A stretch of 64,000 bases of DNA from Gonapodya prolifera JEL478 (Eukaryota; Monoblepharomycota; Monoblepharidomycetes; Monoblepharidales; Gonapodyaceae): contig KQ965837.1 of assembly GCA_001574975.1 (NCBI GenBank), positions 62,001-126,000 of the forward strand. The letters run 5' to 3'. The position numbers were made by a program, and so were the translations under genes. Below the pieces are notes generated by a model. It was not told where the DNA came from. It ran no database searches and saw only the letters and a program-made list of their open reading frames with translations. This document shows, piece after piece, positions 1-11,500 of the stretch. Each line of letters starts with the position of its first letter. The stretch's first letter is position 1.

Positions 1-822
1 TTGCTTCGGTCACATAATTACAAGTGAGAACTATAGTAACACTCACGCATCACCAATGTCGAAAAATTTCCTTTGATTTAGCAGTTGCAACCTGACAGAT
101 AGATCATTTCATGTCCTGAATGCATTACGAGTAGTCCATAACACCAGAAATAGAATCTGACCATGGGATTGCGGCAATCTGGGGCGTCCGCCAATTAAGT
201 GATCTCTGTTAGCACTCTACTTCCAGCTCCTTGCCATTGCATCAATGTTTGTAGAAGAATGTTTGTTGGGTTGGTGCCACCCTCTCCTTTTTGAATGTTG
301 GCCGCCGCCCTCTCGTGATCTCTTTGGTGCCTCGAGACTCACAAAGTCTAAATCGGAGGGGACCTTCCTACAGGTTCATTCACTGTAAGAAAACACTTTT
401 AGCACTACAAAAAATGGATATTGTGCTTCATGTACTGGAAGTTCCCGCCAAGAAGAATTCGCATCAGACTAAAGATTTGAACAAAATCGATAAATTCACA
501 AAAGAGCGATACACTTTAATCTGTCCTTCTACAGTCTAAATTATCTCCATTGTAGTTTTATTACTGTTGTTGTGGGTGCTGATTCAATTGGTTACCTCGC
601 CTTCAACACCCTGCCCTCTAAAGCTGCTATCCTTTCACTTCGCAACCATACCAACCACAACGCATCACCGATGAAGCTATACCCACGGTCGCGACGACGT
701 GTTTTGGGTGAGCGGACGGCCCGGAAGCGATTCCCCCCCCCTTCTTTCGACCTCAGCTGACCGGCCTCCCCGCCATCCCGTCCCTCGCAGAGCACCCCCG
801 TCTTGCACGACTATCAACCATA
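1..822. other. Left-edge intergenic stretch
   Basis: No gene is supported here. Short open frames in several phases lack recognisable domains and do not connect to the downstream exon chain. The last 250 bp before the first gene are C-rich and pyrimidine-rich and probably hold the promoter and 5' leader of the transmembrane-SH3 gene starting at 823. I see no clear TATA box. Confidence 0.5.
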
Positions 823-3800
823 ATGAAGCGCAGCGTTTTGGTCGGACTGGTGTTGGGCTGGATTGGTGTCGCGGGATGTGGTGCGGCCAAGGCTTTCACC
901 CCCCTGGAACAGGAACAGGAACAGGTCGGGATGAACTCGGTGCAGCGTCTTGGTTGGGCATTAGAGCGATCGCTGGTGGAGGGACGAGAGGGACGGATGG
1001 TCCGGAGAGCGCCTCCCAGCAATGGTGCTGTTCTTCTGCTACTTGTCCCCAGCGGTGTCGATCTCACCCACGTTTTCCGTCTCTCCCGCGGACCCGGCGA
1101 CATCTGTCGACGCTTGCCACATGCTGTAGCTACGTCGGTGTGCCCGTCCGACTTGACCTTGTGCGCGACAGGGTGTGCGAGACTGAGTACGGATATCTAT
1201 CATTGCGGGTGAGTGTTCACGCCATAGTCAGACCGACTGGGTTTGAGGTGGAGGGGAGGCACTGTCGCGGAAGCCGAAGCACGGACATCTCACTGTCCAT
1301 TGGGCGGGAGGGTTGCAGGACGAGACAATTCCCATACATTTCACACATGTAATTCACATCCCGCACGAGGAATGCTTCCCCCGTATTGTCAATGCACCAC
1401 CTCACCCCAAAACGTCGTTTCTAACCCCACCCGCCTCCCCAGATCATGCGACAACGTCTGCTCCTCGGGCGTCGCCCAAGCCACCGACTACTGCATATCC
1501 GGCCGCTGCGAGTTCGCCTGCGACCCGGGACGGTCCGCCATCTCGTGCCCGGACCGGTTCATGTGCCTCGGCCCCAACGACGGGTGCCCCTCGACCGACA
1601 CCAACGGAACATCGAAAATCACCGCGCCACCACCCCTCAACTCCACCCGCGCAGCCGTCAACTCACCCAACGGCACCGTGTTCGCACTGGTGCTCCTCCG
1701 CGACCCGACGCGGTCGCTTGTGTGCAACCCGGACGGGTGCAACGCGCCCCAACTACCGACGCCGCAGACATACTTTATGAACACGTGCAGCGACTCCGCA
1801 TGCAGCGCATCGCAGATCCGGTTCTCGAGCTCCCCCACGCTGTGTCTTGCTGCTTCCGATGATGGGGATCTTGAGGCCGAAGGGTGCATCAACGATGGGA
1901 CCACCCCTGGGGCGATGGATAACCTCACGCAGGAGAGGCGCAAGAGGCAGATTTGGAAGATGGAGGTGGATACGTTGGGGTATAGCGGGACGGTGATTTA
2001 TAGTATTGCGTTTAAAGGGTCCGACGCGTCGTGCGTGGGTCAGAATTTGACTGTGAGTGGAGCAGTGGTTTTCATCCTGCAAGTCAAGAATCCTCATTCA
2101 AAATGCTCCTACAAAATCCGCATCTCCCTTACAACGAACTTGACGTTTTATCAGGCCGCCCCGGACCACATCGATATCGGAAGCTGTCACAAAAACACTG
2201 CCCTCTGGTTCACAATCTCCCCTGCGGACAAGAACTTCTTCGCGAACATCGTGGGGCCTGCCCCCCCCCCACCGGCTGACCCCGTGTTGGCCTCTAAGGC
2301 GGACACGGTTCCTACGCGACCCGATACACCTATCATCGCCATCGCGAGCAGCGCAGGCGCTGTCGTGGCGGTGGCGGGTGCGGCGCTCGGATACTTGTAC
2401 TGGGCAAGAACCAAAAAGCGTCGCAGTAAGGACGATGACGACGATAGCTTCGAAAACACGTTCGACGATATGGCGGGAATTGTGGCGAAGAAAACAGTGT
2501 CGGAGCGGCGCAGTGTGGAGAGTTCGAGAACCGCACATTCCAGGCGGTCGGAACTGTCTCGACGGGATTCTGCGAGGATGTCCCGTGGTATCGTCAGCGA
2601 CGCGCTCAGTTCGCCAGCGCTGTCGAGGACGTTCCAAAACCTGTCCCATTCGCCAACCAATCCTCGGCATCTCGTCACAAACCTCGATACCCCCACCTCC
2701 ACTGCTCCACGCACAGGCTTCAACAGCCCCCGGATCTCGCTTTCGGCAACACCGCGACTCCAGAGTCTCATTCGATCACGAGGGTCCCAGTTGGGATCAG
2801 GCGCCGTTGGAAGCGGCGCGATTCAACGACCTCTTCGAGCACTGAGCGAGGCCATTCTGAGTGTTCCAGAGGATGCGGAAGAGGGTGCTCCCGTAGTGAG
2901 TGGACTGGATACGGTTCAACTACCACGACGTGAGGTCCAAGAACCCGATGGGGGGATCGTCGGAAACATCAACCCTGTGAGTCATGTCAGTCTCAGTTTC
3001 ACAGTGTTTGTGATTGCTTACATTGCGGCGGTAGTTCTATCTGGCCCTTGGTGGACATCCCCTGTCTTCTGAGCCGGTGGTCGTCAACCGCATTCTCGTA
3101 GCGATTTCGGACTTTGCAGCCACGCTTACGGATGAATTGGATATGGTCGAAGGGTCGGCGTATCTCGTCGAGTTGCTCTGGGCTGATGGGGTAAGTGTTT
3201 ATAGAACCATAAACCCAGTGTTTTGTGGTATTGAGTGACATCATTCGGTTGATAAATTTGTCCCCTTTCCGTTTCCGTGGCGCTTAGTGGTCATATGGTA
3301 AGTAAAGATCATTGTATGAGCGCATTGACTATTCTAACTCAGCAATGTCGTACCCAGCTCGAAATATTACAACCGGTGCCTCTGGCTATGTGCCAATCGT
3401 CGGACTCACGAGTGGCCCTGACCCAAGTGCGCTCCCCGACGTTGGTGGACCTCATGGTATGGAAGTGGATGTCGGTGGACCTCGAGGGATGGAGCAGCGC
3501 TTGTCGACACGGAGGCTGACCGAGGGCCAAATGCGATCTTCATGGCGGGGAGGGCCAAGTGAAGTGAGAGCGGATGTCGAGCCAACGCGATTGGATTTCA
3601 CAGGACGACCATCGACCTCTGCTGGATTTCCATCTGGGGCTCGTGAAGATGGCGTTGGGGCGCAACCAGACGATGTACCACATCCAAGGACGGGCTCGGG
3701 CTCGCAGCGAATGAGATGGGAGAGTGCATCAAGATCGTCCCGGCGATCTTCTGCAATGCATGTCGCGACGGAGTCGATTCATGATAGGGAGCCTCGCCTG

Positions 3801-4600
3801 TCAGGTCCTGTCGAATCAACCCACCACCGCATAAATTCTATTGATGTCAGCTCTCCGAAAGCCTCCGGTCATGTAAGACAAAATGACTCGAGCTCTTCTT
3901 TCACTTCTCGAACGGCTGGCAGCAGCTCTTCGTCATCTGGTCCTGGTCGACCATCGCCGCACAATCGAAGCGGATCGTCTGCGGGAATGGCCGATCCAAA
4001 TGCCTCCAACAACAATACCCCTTCTTCTATTCACGAGGTTATGCACATCTTTACACAGTTGGAGACTGAGTCTACGTCTGGGAGCACACGAGTTGCGCGG
4101 TCGGGATCTGACCAAGTTCTTGGAGAGTCCAGGGAGCGAGGTCCTGCACACCGGAGCAGCTCTGTTGGTCCCGAGAGAAGATCAAGTCGCTCGCCACGAA
4201 GTGAGGGAGAGTTTTCTCCGAATGGAGGGCAAGGTGGCAGATCAGGAGCCGGGAGTCAGGGTCGCGGTTCGAGGCTTTTGAGGGCAGCGTCGAATGGGTC
4301 GACTTTTTCAATGAGATCCAGGACAACCAATCTCGACGGTGTTGAAGGTATGTGTGCTTTAGGGATTAGGCAAGTCGGTGATGCCAACCTGACTCGTGTT
4401 GCTTGCGACAGTGAACCTGGAGACTTTGGATCAACTACTTGTCGGGCGGCACATTACGCGAGAGGTGAGTAATTTTCCTTGTAATTCTGTCTTTTGGTTT
4501 CAATTTCAAAAGTTGACCGTTTGGTCCGGCTTAGGCGTACCTCGTTCTTCGGAGTCGACTTGCGAATGGAAGCAGAATGGTGGCAGTGCCATCGGTGTAA
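823..4600 (+). CDS. Transmembrane SH3 receptor-like protein, copy 1
   Basis: I do not recognise a named family. The exon chain inferred by aligning with the two downstream paralogues is 823-865, 1130-1208, 1443-2064, 2155-2976, 3035-3190, 3288-3297, 3358-4347, 4412-4464 and 4535-4600. It closes in frame to 946 codons. Order of parts: signal peptide (MKRSVLVGLVLGWIG), a Cys-rich ectodomain with repeated CxxxC patterns, one membrane helix near residues 307-329 followed by a KKRR stop-transfer, a Ser/Arg-rich cytosolic segment, an SH3 domain near 535-600 (TDELDMVEGSAY, then LLWADGW and GASGYVP), a second Ser-rich region, and a C-terminal motif VGRHITRE followed by AYLVLR. Introns 866-1129 and 2065-2154 are multiples of three without stops, so they could be retained. 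The first has a weak gtgtcg donor and is placed by homology. A signalling receptor or scaffold role is inference from the architecture. Confidence 0.82.
3288..3297 (+). other. 10-nt microexon of SH3 domain, copy 1
   Basis: Ten bases (TGGTCATATG) lie between tag and gtaagt. They supply W-S-Y plus the first base of the next codon, completing the conserved second Trp of the SH3 fold. The preceding exon ends in phase 0 and the next exon starts with two bases of a codon, so skipping these 10 bases would shift the frame. Confidence 0.85.
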
Positions 4601-4864
4601 TTATTCCGTAATTTAAGAAACCATCAGGTTTCCATTTCTTGTTACGCATCAAATTGTCAATTTGAGTTGTTGCCAACCATAAGCTTATTCTGGCGTCTCA
4701 AATTGGTTTGAAATGGAAAGGGGATTGTCCGGAACTGTCACCTGTTCATTAGGTAGGTATATTTGTTTTGTGTGGCGTCCGGAATCTGGCCTCGGTCGGT
4801 GAGTTGATCGCGAGGAACCCCCTTAAACGAAAACAGTTCTCCGTCATTTTCGTCCCATGTCACG

Positions 4865-7800
4865 ATGCGGACGTGGAGATACTATTTCTCGTTGATTAGT
4901 GTTTTTGGTGAGAAATCGCCTGAGACCGGTGGCGTGGCGACGTGCGAGCCCTGGAACTTCGTTTGCTCACGGGATTCCCATCGTCTCCCCAGTGTTCGTA
5001 GCAATCGCATCTGTCGTACTTTCCAGTCATTTTACGCACGCCCTACGTATGTTCGATTTTGTGGTCGCCGCTGGTATTGAAAAACCTCATTGCATCCTGG
5101 AATTGTATCACGTCCAGCGCAAATTTTGGACCATCACCTGCTACCCTCAAAAGAATTATTCTATCATAAATTCAAAAGGCAGAACGGAGGGTCGACTGCT
5201 GGTACCGTACTGTTGCCATGGTTAAAGAAAACTTCCGACACCGAGTACTCCACCCCTCAGGAGGCTGTTCCGATGGTTTCTCCCTCTGCGAGGCTAGCTG
5301 CTCAAACCTGCTGACCAATGCCACGAACTGCGGGTGTGTGGCTTTCTCTCTAGCTGCCTGTCATGATTTTTAACGGCCTCGGGCAACCGGTTCCGACAAT
5401 TTTTTAGAAAATGCGGCAATGCGTGTGCTCTGGTCAATGGGGGTGTGTCGTCTTGCCAATCAGGCCAGTGCGGAGCGAACTGCTCTGACGGCAAAGCTTC
5501 GTTGTACTGCGCTGGGGCTATGCTGTGTGCAACTGGTGCACCGAACTGCTCCTCTGCTGGTATACAAGGAACCATATCAGTTGTTGCTGGAGACATTCCG
5601 ACAGGATCACGTGGTCCTCCAGTTCCAAACGGATACGATGTGACCGGGGCTTCTTATCTGAGTACCATGGATTCTGCATCAGTTTCGAGCATAACTCTTC
5701 CTGCCTTTTCAATATCTCTATCACTTGATACGACCATGTTCCTTCGCTGCAACGCCACCACGTGCACTGTGGAGAACAACCGTACAAGTACTCCAACCTC
5801 ATTCCTTCTGGCGTGCCCACAAAATGCTATCTGTAACAAAAGCTATTATCACATACGCGATACGGAAACATCGCTGTGCCTGGGTACCACTGCAGGAGGA
5901 AAATTTGCTCAGCTCACTGAGTGTCGAGTTTTCAACCCTCAGACGGTCTATACCCCTCCTATAGTGACACAGATATGGAATTTGAGAGTTGACACAACTG
6001 GAGCTACCTTGACAATCGCGATGGATCCCGCGTTCAACTGCCTCCAGCCTTCCGTTGACTCGAACGGGAACCCCAATCTTGCTGTGGGTTTTCACAGTTC
6101 TAGAGATGAAAACGATCCCTTTCTTACCACATTTTGCATTTAAACAGCCAGGTGCAATTTTTTCTATGGGGAACTGCAGTCGAACAGCTGCCGTACTAAA
6201 TACTGTCATGTGAGTCTTTTGCATCAAAGCAAGCTTCGTAACCCTTTTGACTTGATCCCCTTATTTAAATCATCATTCAAGGGCACTGGCCACAATCCCA
6301 GGCCGAACCTCAAATGCAAATCCCACAAGCACTTCAAGTGCCTCTGACTCGAAACCAGGATCACCTGGCCCTGTGATTGGAGGAGCTGTTGCTGGTGCCC
6401 TTGGTGCTGTCTCTCTTCTCTCCTCTGCTTTCTACCTAATCTATCGCAGAAGAAAGTTGAGAAGCACAAAAAAGGCGAACCTATTGGTAGTTCCAAGTCT
6501 TGGCCCAAAGGAGGACTCTGCTCGCGATCCTGGATCATATTTGGGCGGTGATGCTGGATCTCTGGGCACAGATGAGGATATTAAGGTTCCCAAACTTCCG
6601 AAGAGTATTCTTTCAGAAATACCTAGCTCCCTCATCAGTGCTGGAGTATCCGCTGGCGTGGATGAAGAAGGTGGTGCTCGTTCAATATCAATTGGAACTG
6701 CTACTGAGGACCTGTCCCAAAGGCTGCACAGAAACCGCGCAACTCCGAGTATAATTCGGAGTGAAACAGACGGATCCATCACGGAAGGCTCTCGCACTGG
6801 TTTGGACTTTGGAACTGGGCGTGGGGGATCGGTACGTCAAGTGAAATCCTCCCTTTCCAGCGGACGCTATACTGCGCAGACATCAGAATCCAGGAAAGAT
6901 GGATCAAAACTAAGATCTTTTGATCGACCTCCCATGGGATCTACTGCTTCACTGTCCCAGAGCTCACGTTCCCGAATTGTTGACGCCACGTCAATCAGTC
7001 TTCCATCTGTCCACACGACTGAAATTCGATCTGAATCAGATGCGGTGATGTCGTTCTTAGGTCGCCCTGCCCTCAGCGAGCTTCTTCCGGGTCACGACTC
7101 CGAGCGTCTTGCCGAATTTAGAGAGGAATTGATGGAACTGCAGCAAAATATCGACCAAAGCACTGACATGAATACCAAGAGCCCTACGCAGTCCAAGCAG
7201 AGTGGAATTAAACCAGCTCTCTCACTCAGCCCTGGAGTGTCCCAAATTGTCACTAGCGATGAGAACGCTGATGCAGTCAGTCATTTCACGGCAGCTCCTT
7301 CTCTTCTAGAACACATTAATCCTGTGAGTTTATATGGGGGTGTTCCGCCAAGGACAATATTTATTCCATGCAGAGATTTCTAACTTGGTCATTTGTCCGT
7401 GCAGTTTTACCTTTCGCTCGGAGGCTCTCCTCTATCGCACGAACCGGTGGAAGTCAACCGCGTACTTGTGGCATCCTCAGACTACGTTCCAACGCTTACG
7501 GATGAGCTGGAGCTGGTGGAGGGGTCCGCGTATTATGTTGATTTGTTGTGGGCTGACGGAGTGAGTTTCATCGACATTTGCTTTCCACCAACAACTCGAC
7601 ATTCACGTGAAATTTTGTTTTTACAAGTGGTGCTACGGTACGTGGACTAAACAATGAGGTTTTTGTTGCCCGCCGTCAATAAAGTTCCAAACTAGGCCGT
7701 AATCTGAGCACTGGCATCGGTGGATACGCCCCAATCAAAGCTCTCCAAGCCCCAGCTGCGTCATTTGATCGCGAAGACAACAGTCTCCCCCAGTTCACAC

Positions 7801-8371
7801 CACCGTTACCACCGTCACTTTTGCCACCCGCGCCAAGTGCGCCGTTATCTGATGGTACTTCTGGTTTCCCCGATCCTCCCGCCAGTCCGCCGCAAGGTCT
7901 GGATGTTAATTTGAAGCCACCTTTAGCACCAACCTCTCCACCGACAAGTGCCACTGAGGCAAGTCGAGGCCACGCCAGCCCACTTCAGCTTCCGGAGCGC
8001 GGTCCAAGCAGACGTAGTAGCTCAGCGCGACCTGTTTCGTTGTTGTCCCGCGGTGATGCACCAGGATATGTTGGGACACCTGTGAACTCTGCGGAACAGA
8101 TTGTACCGCAAAATCTACAAAGCCTTGCAAGTACGTGTCTTTCACAAATGATAGTGTGAAAACCAATCCACTCATGCGATGATTCCTTATACTAATAGTA
8201 CCTAGGGATACTCTTGATCAGTTGCTGGTTGGTCGGCACATCACAAGAGAGGTGGGGAATCGCATGCTTTCGCTTTAAGAACTTCCTTCATGCATCCTCG
8301 GCTTAAATTAGGCTTACGTTCTTCTTCGAGCTGTATCGGAACAACCAGCATCAACGTCGAATGTGATCTAA
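4865..8371 (+). CDS. Transmembrane SH3 receptor-like protein, copy 2
   Basis: Tandem paralogue starting 264 bp after copy 1. Exons: 4865-4907, 5261-5333, 5408-6083, 6148-6209, 6282-7323, 7405-7560, 7628-7637, 7696-8130, 8199-8251 and 8312-8371. Together they give 869 residues in one frame. A short first exon encodes the signal peptide, the second a small Cys cluster (LCEASC), and the third most of the Cys-rich ectodomain. A membrane helix lies near residues 315-340 with a YRRRK stop-transfer. The cytosolic part has a FLGRPA motif, then an SH3 domain near 645-708 (TDELELVEGSAYYVDLLW, then STGIGGYAP). A proline-rich tail (PPLPPSLLPPAPS) could bind SH3 domains. The protein ends with VGRHITRE and AYVLLR. 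Exon phases match copies 1 and 3, which supports the model. No named family is recognised, and receptor or scaffold function is inferred. Confidence 0.85.
7628..7637 (+). other. 10-nt microexon of SH3 domain, copy 2
   Basis: Ten bases (TGGTGCTACG) between acaag and gtacgt, coding W-C-Y plus one base. Position, phase and length are identical to the microexons of copies 1 and 3. Confidence 0.85.
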
Positions 8372-8555
8372 CGATGAAGAAAAACAACCTTAAAATTATC
8401 AAGAAAATGGAATTTTCTCGTAGACAAGTCCTGAAATCTTCATGAGTTAAAGAGAGAGATGTCACTGGTTGCTTCCGAATTTCCGTTTTGGAGTAATTTC
8501 GTTGCGGTTTGTTGGGGAGCCCAGACCTGCCGAGACCGTCCCTGACTATCTCTTC

Positions 8556-11500
8556 ATGCGATGCCCCGGATATCTGCCGGTAGTCCTGCTTCTTTTACTT
8601 TTTGGTACGTGCTTTGCGACTCCTCTTTGGGGTGGGGCCTTCTGTCACGACTGTCGTCCACGCCCGCCTGCTCTCCCATCCGAAATGGCCGCAAACGTGA
8701 AACACCGAAGCTCGTAACGCTCCCATTTCGGTTGCCGTGAAGACTGGACCGTGGAAACATACCATCGAAGGCGCCAGTAAGTAGGAGTTATTAAGGGAAT
8801 CTGGAACACCTACTCACTCTCCGCATAGGCGTTCGCAGCTCTTTCGAACCGAGGGCTAACCGGTTAAGTCTGCAGTCCCCCTTGGTGCGGCGTCAGGACA
8901 GCAGAGAAACGATGGGTACGTGGAGCGAATGGAATATCATCGACGTGGTTCGAAACAGTAGAAATCTCTTCCAGGGAGTTGCTCTAATGGGCTTACTCTA
9001 TGCGGTAACACGTGTGTCGATTTGCTTACAAATGCGACCAGCTGTGGGTGAGTTATGAAGTTTCGAAAGTTCCCGGATAGATGGAGACACCGTCTGAAAC
9101 AATGGACGCCTTGGAATAAGGGCGTGCGACCATTTGTGCCCATCTATCGATTTTGGCAGCGCATTTTGTAGCTCTGGTCGGTGTACTGCTCGTTGCTCCG
9201 ACGCCCAACCGCCAGTATTCTGTGCTGGCACCCTGGTCTGTGCTTCCTCCGGCATTCCCAGCTGCTCAGGCACTATAGACAGTCCCATTGCTGTAACTGC
9301 AGGAGCCGGTGGCGGTGGCGGTCCCCCCGGTGGAGGCCCGGGCGGAGGCCCGCCAGGAGTTGATACGTCTGGCGCCTCGTACCTTGATATAATGCCCAAT
9401 GGGACTTCCACCATCCCGAACCAGACGGACACATCCTTCGCTATCTCGTCGCTGGTCTATCCTTCGCTTTCTTTGGCATGCAATGGCACGCAACCATGCT
9501 CCCTTGTCGCCCATGCGTCGACCATCCCCACGATGTTTCAACTTGCTTGTCCATTAAATGCGAGCTGCACAAAAGGCTTCTTTCAACTTCGCCGAATGAA
9601 TTCTAGCCAATGTCTTTCATCCGGTAGTCAAGGTAGCGCTGTTCAACTCACACAGTGTAGAGCCTTCAACCCTCAGGCGGCTGTGGGGACGGGTTCACCA
9701 ATCTTCACTCAGCTATGGAATTTTCAGCTTGATGAGCAAGGAGCAAGCACTACTGTTATAATGGATCCCCCCCAGAACTGTCTGCAGCCAACTGCCAATA
9801 CAAATGGAGATCCTGTTTTTGTTGTGAGTGTTCTATGGACTTAGGAAATTCCAAAACGAAACAAGCAACTCAGATAAAAATGGCAGCCGAATTCAAAAAT
9901 TGTAATGGGAAATTGTGGTCGAAGTGCAGCTGTATGGTCTACGGGGTGAGTTGATCGTGCTTAGAACATTCCAGATGCTTCACTGTTCTTGCGACGAAGT
10001 TCCTCATATCCTTGCTCCACCTCAGGCCGCTAAATTTTACTGCTCAGGCGCCCCCTCCCTTGTTATCGTTGTCGTCTTCAATTCCTACCGGGACCACAGG
10101 GGTTCAGTCGGCCAACAGCTCCGCAACCAACGCAGCTCAAGCAAACCAACCGTCTCCTTACCTCGTTGGTGGAGCTGTCGCGGGTGGGGTGTGCGTTGTT
10201 GGCCTCTTAATTGCAGCAGTTGCCATTTATGTTTTGAAGCGGAGGCGTCGGAAGCTGAAATCCGGTCAAGGGGCTTCGCATCATCTCGAACGCCCAGAGT
10301 CACAAGAGGATCTCATAAATGGAAATGGTGGTTTAGGGTCACGTCATCAAGGCTCTGCAAAGTTCAGACCTCGTGACGTGCACTTGGAATCAAACGCCAT
10401 CGTGGACAACTTACCCAATGATGCGAACACAAATTCATCATTTTTTAAGCAACGGTCACCGCATTCTGCTCTCACAGACTCCGCAGTTCTCGCACCAGAA
10501 CCTGCTCGAGTTGCTGGGACCAGTGATCCGGGCAACAGCCTTTCATCTCCACGTAACTCTTCCTTAAGGAGTTCTACGAATTCTGGAATCATATTACCAG
10601 CAACCTTGTTCAGAGGGCCTGATAGCATCACATCATCACCTCTCACTGAATCAGACTCTTCGATGGACCCTCATGTTGCCATGGAGCTTCGAGAACTTGC
10701 ACCCTCGAATGATTCTGGACGTTTGTCAAGCTCCCCTTACACGGCGAGTGAGCGCCGCACAACAAAAACGCTCGACTCACATTCCACGAATGTCGCGCGT
10801 CATATGGAGGTGGAGCTACTGATGAAGACGTTACCCTCTCTGGCTCTTTCGCATGCTCCGACTGCAGGACCGATGTCCTTGAATCCTTATTCTTCCTCCT
10901 ACACAACATCAAGCAGGCTTGAGTCAGCTGCCCTCTCTTTCTTGGGCAGACCAGCACCAAGCGACCTCAGATCGGAATTTTCTGGTACAATGCATTCAGA
11001 GGTGAACTCTTTGGTTAAAAGCGGAATTGCGGGGACGAGTCGTCGTGAATCACAAATGATGAGTCCGCGAGAAGATACGAGTCAAACAGACCAGACAGTG
11101 TGGCAAAGCGGGCCAACCACCCCAGACTACTCACCCATCCGAGGCGGACATGATGATATGGAAGTGCAGAGCCAATTTGCAGGGGCGCCGTCGATACTGC
11201 AGAACATCAACCCGGTGAGTGAATGTGTCACAACGTAGATCTTCTCCATCGGTAAATAATGCGTTCCCATTGTTCAGTTCTACCTCTCGCTTGGAGGCAG
11301 ACCACTTTCCAATGAGCCCGTGGAGGTCAATCGCGTACTTGTAGCATCTGCGGACTTCGCACCGACACTCACTGACGAGCTTGAATTGGTACAAGGCTCC
11401 GCATATTATATTGATTTGCTTTGGGCAGATGGGGTAAGCTGCCGACGTTCAATCGTTGCGGATGTTCAGTTTTACTTATGCCACTTAAAACTTTCACGAC

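Noticed and set aside
2098-2771. Long minus-strand ORFs under the first TM-SH3 gene
   Set aside because: Antisense shadows of a GC-rich exon; no domain and no conservation in the paralogues.
1243-3072. A single 609-codon ORF covering the first SH3 gene's ectodomain and membrane segment
   Set aside because: It starts inside an intron and lacks the signal peptide; paralogue alignment shows it is exons 3-4 with their flanking introns read through.
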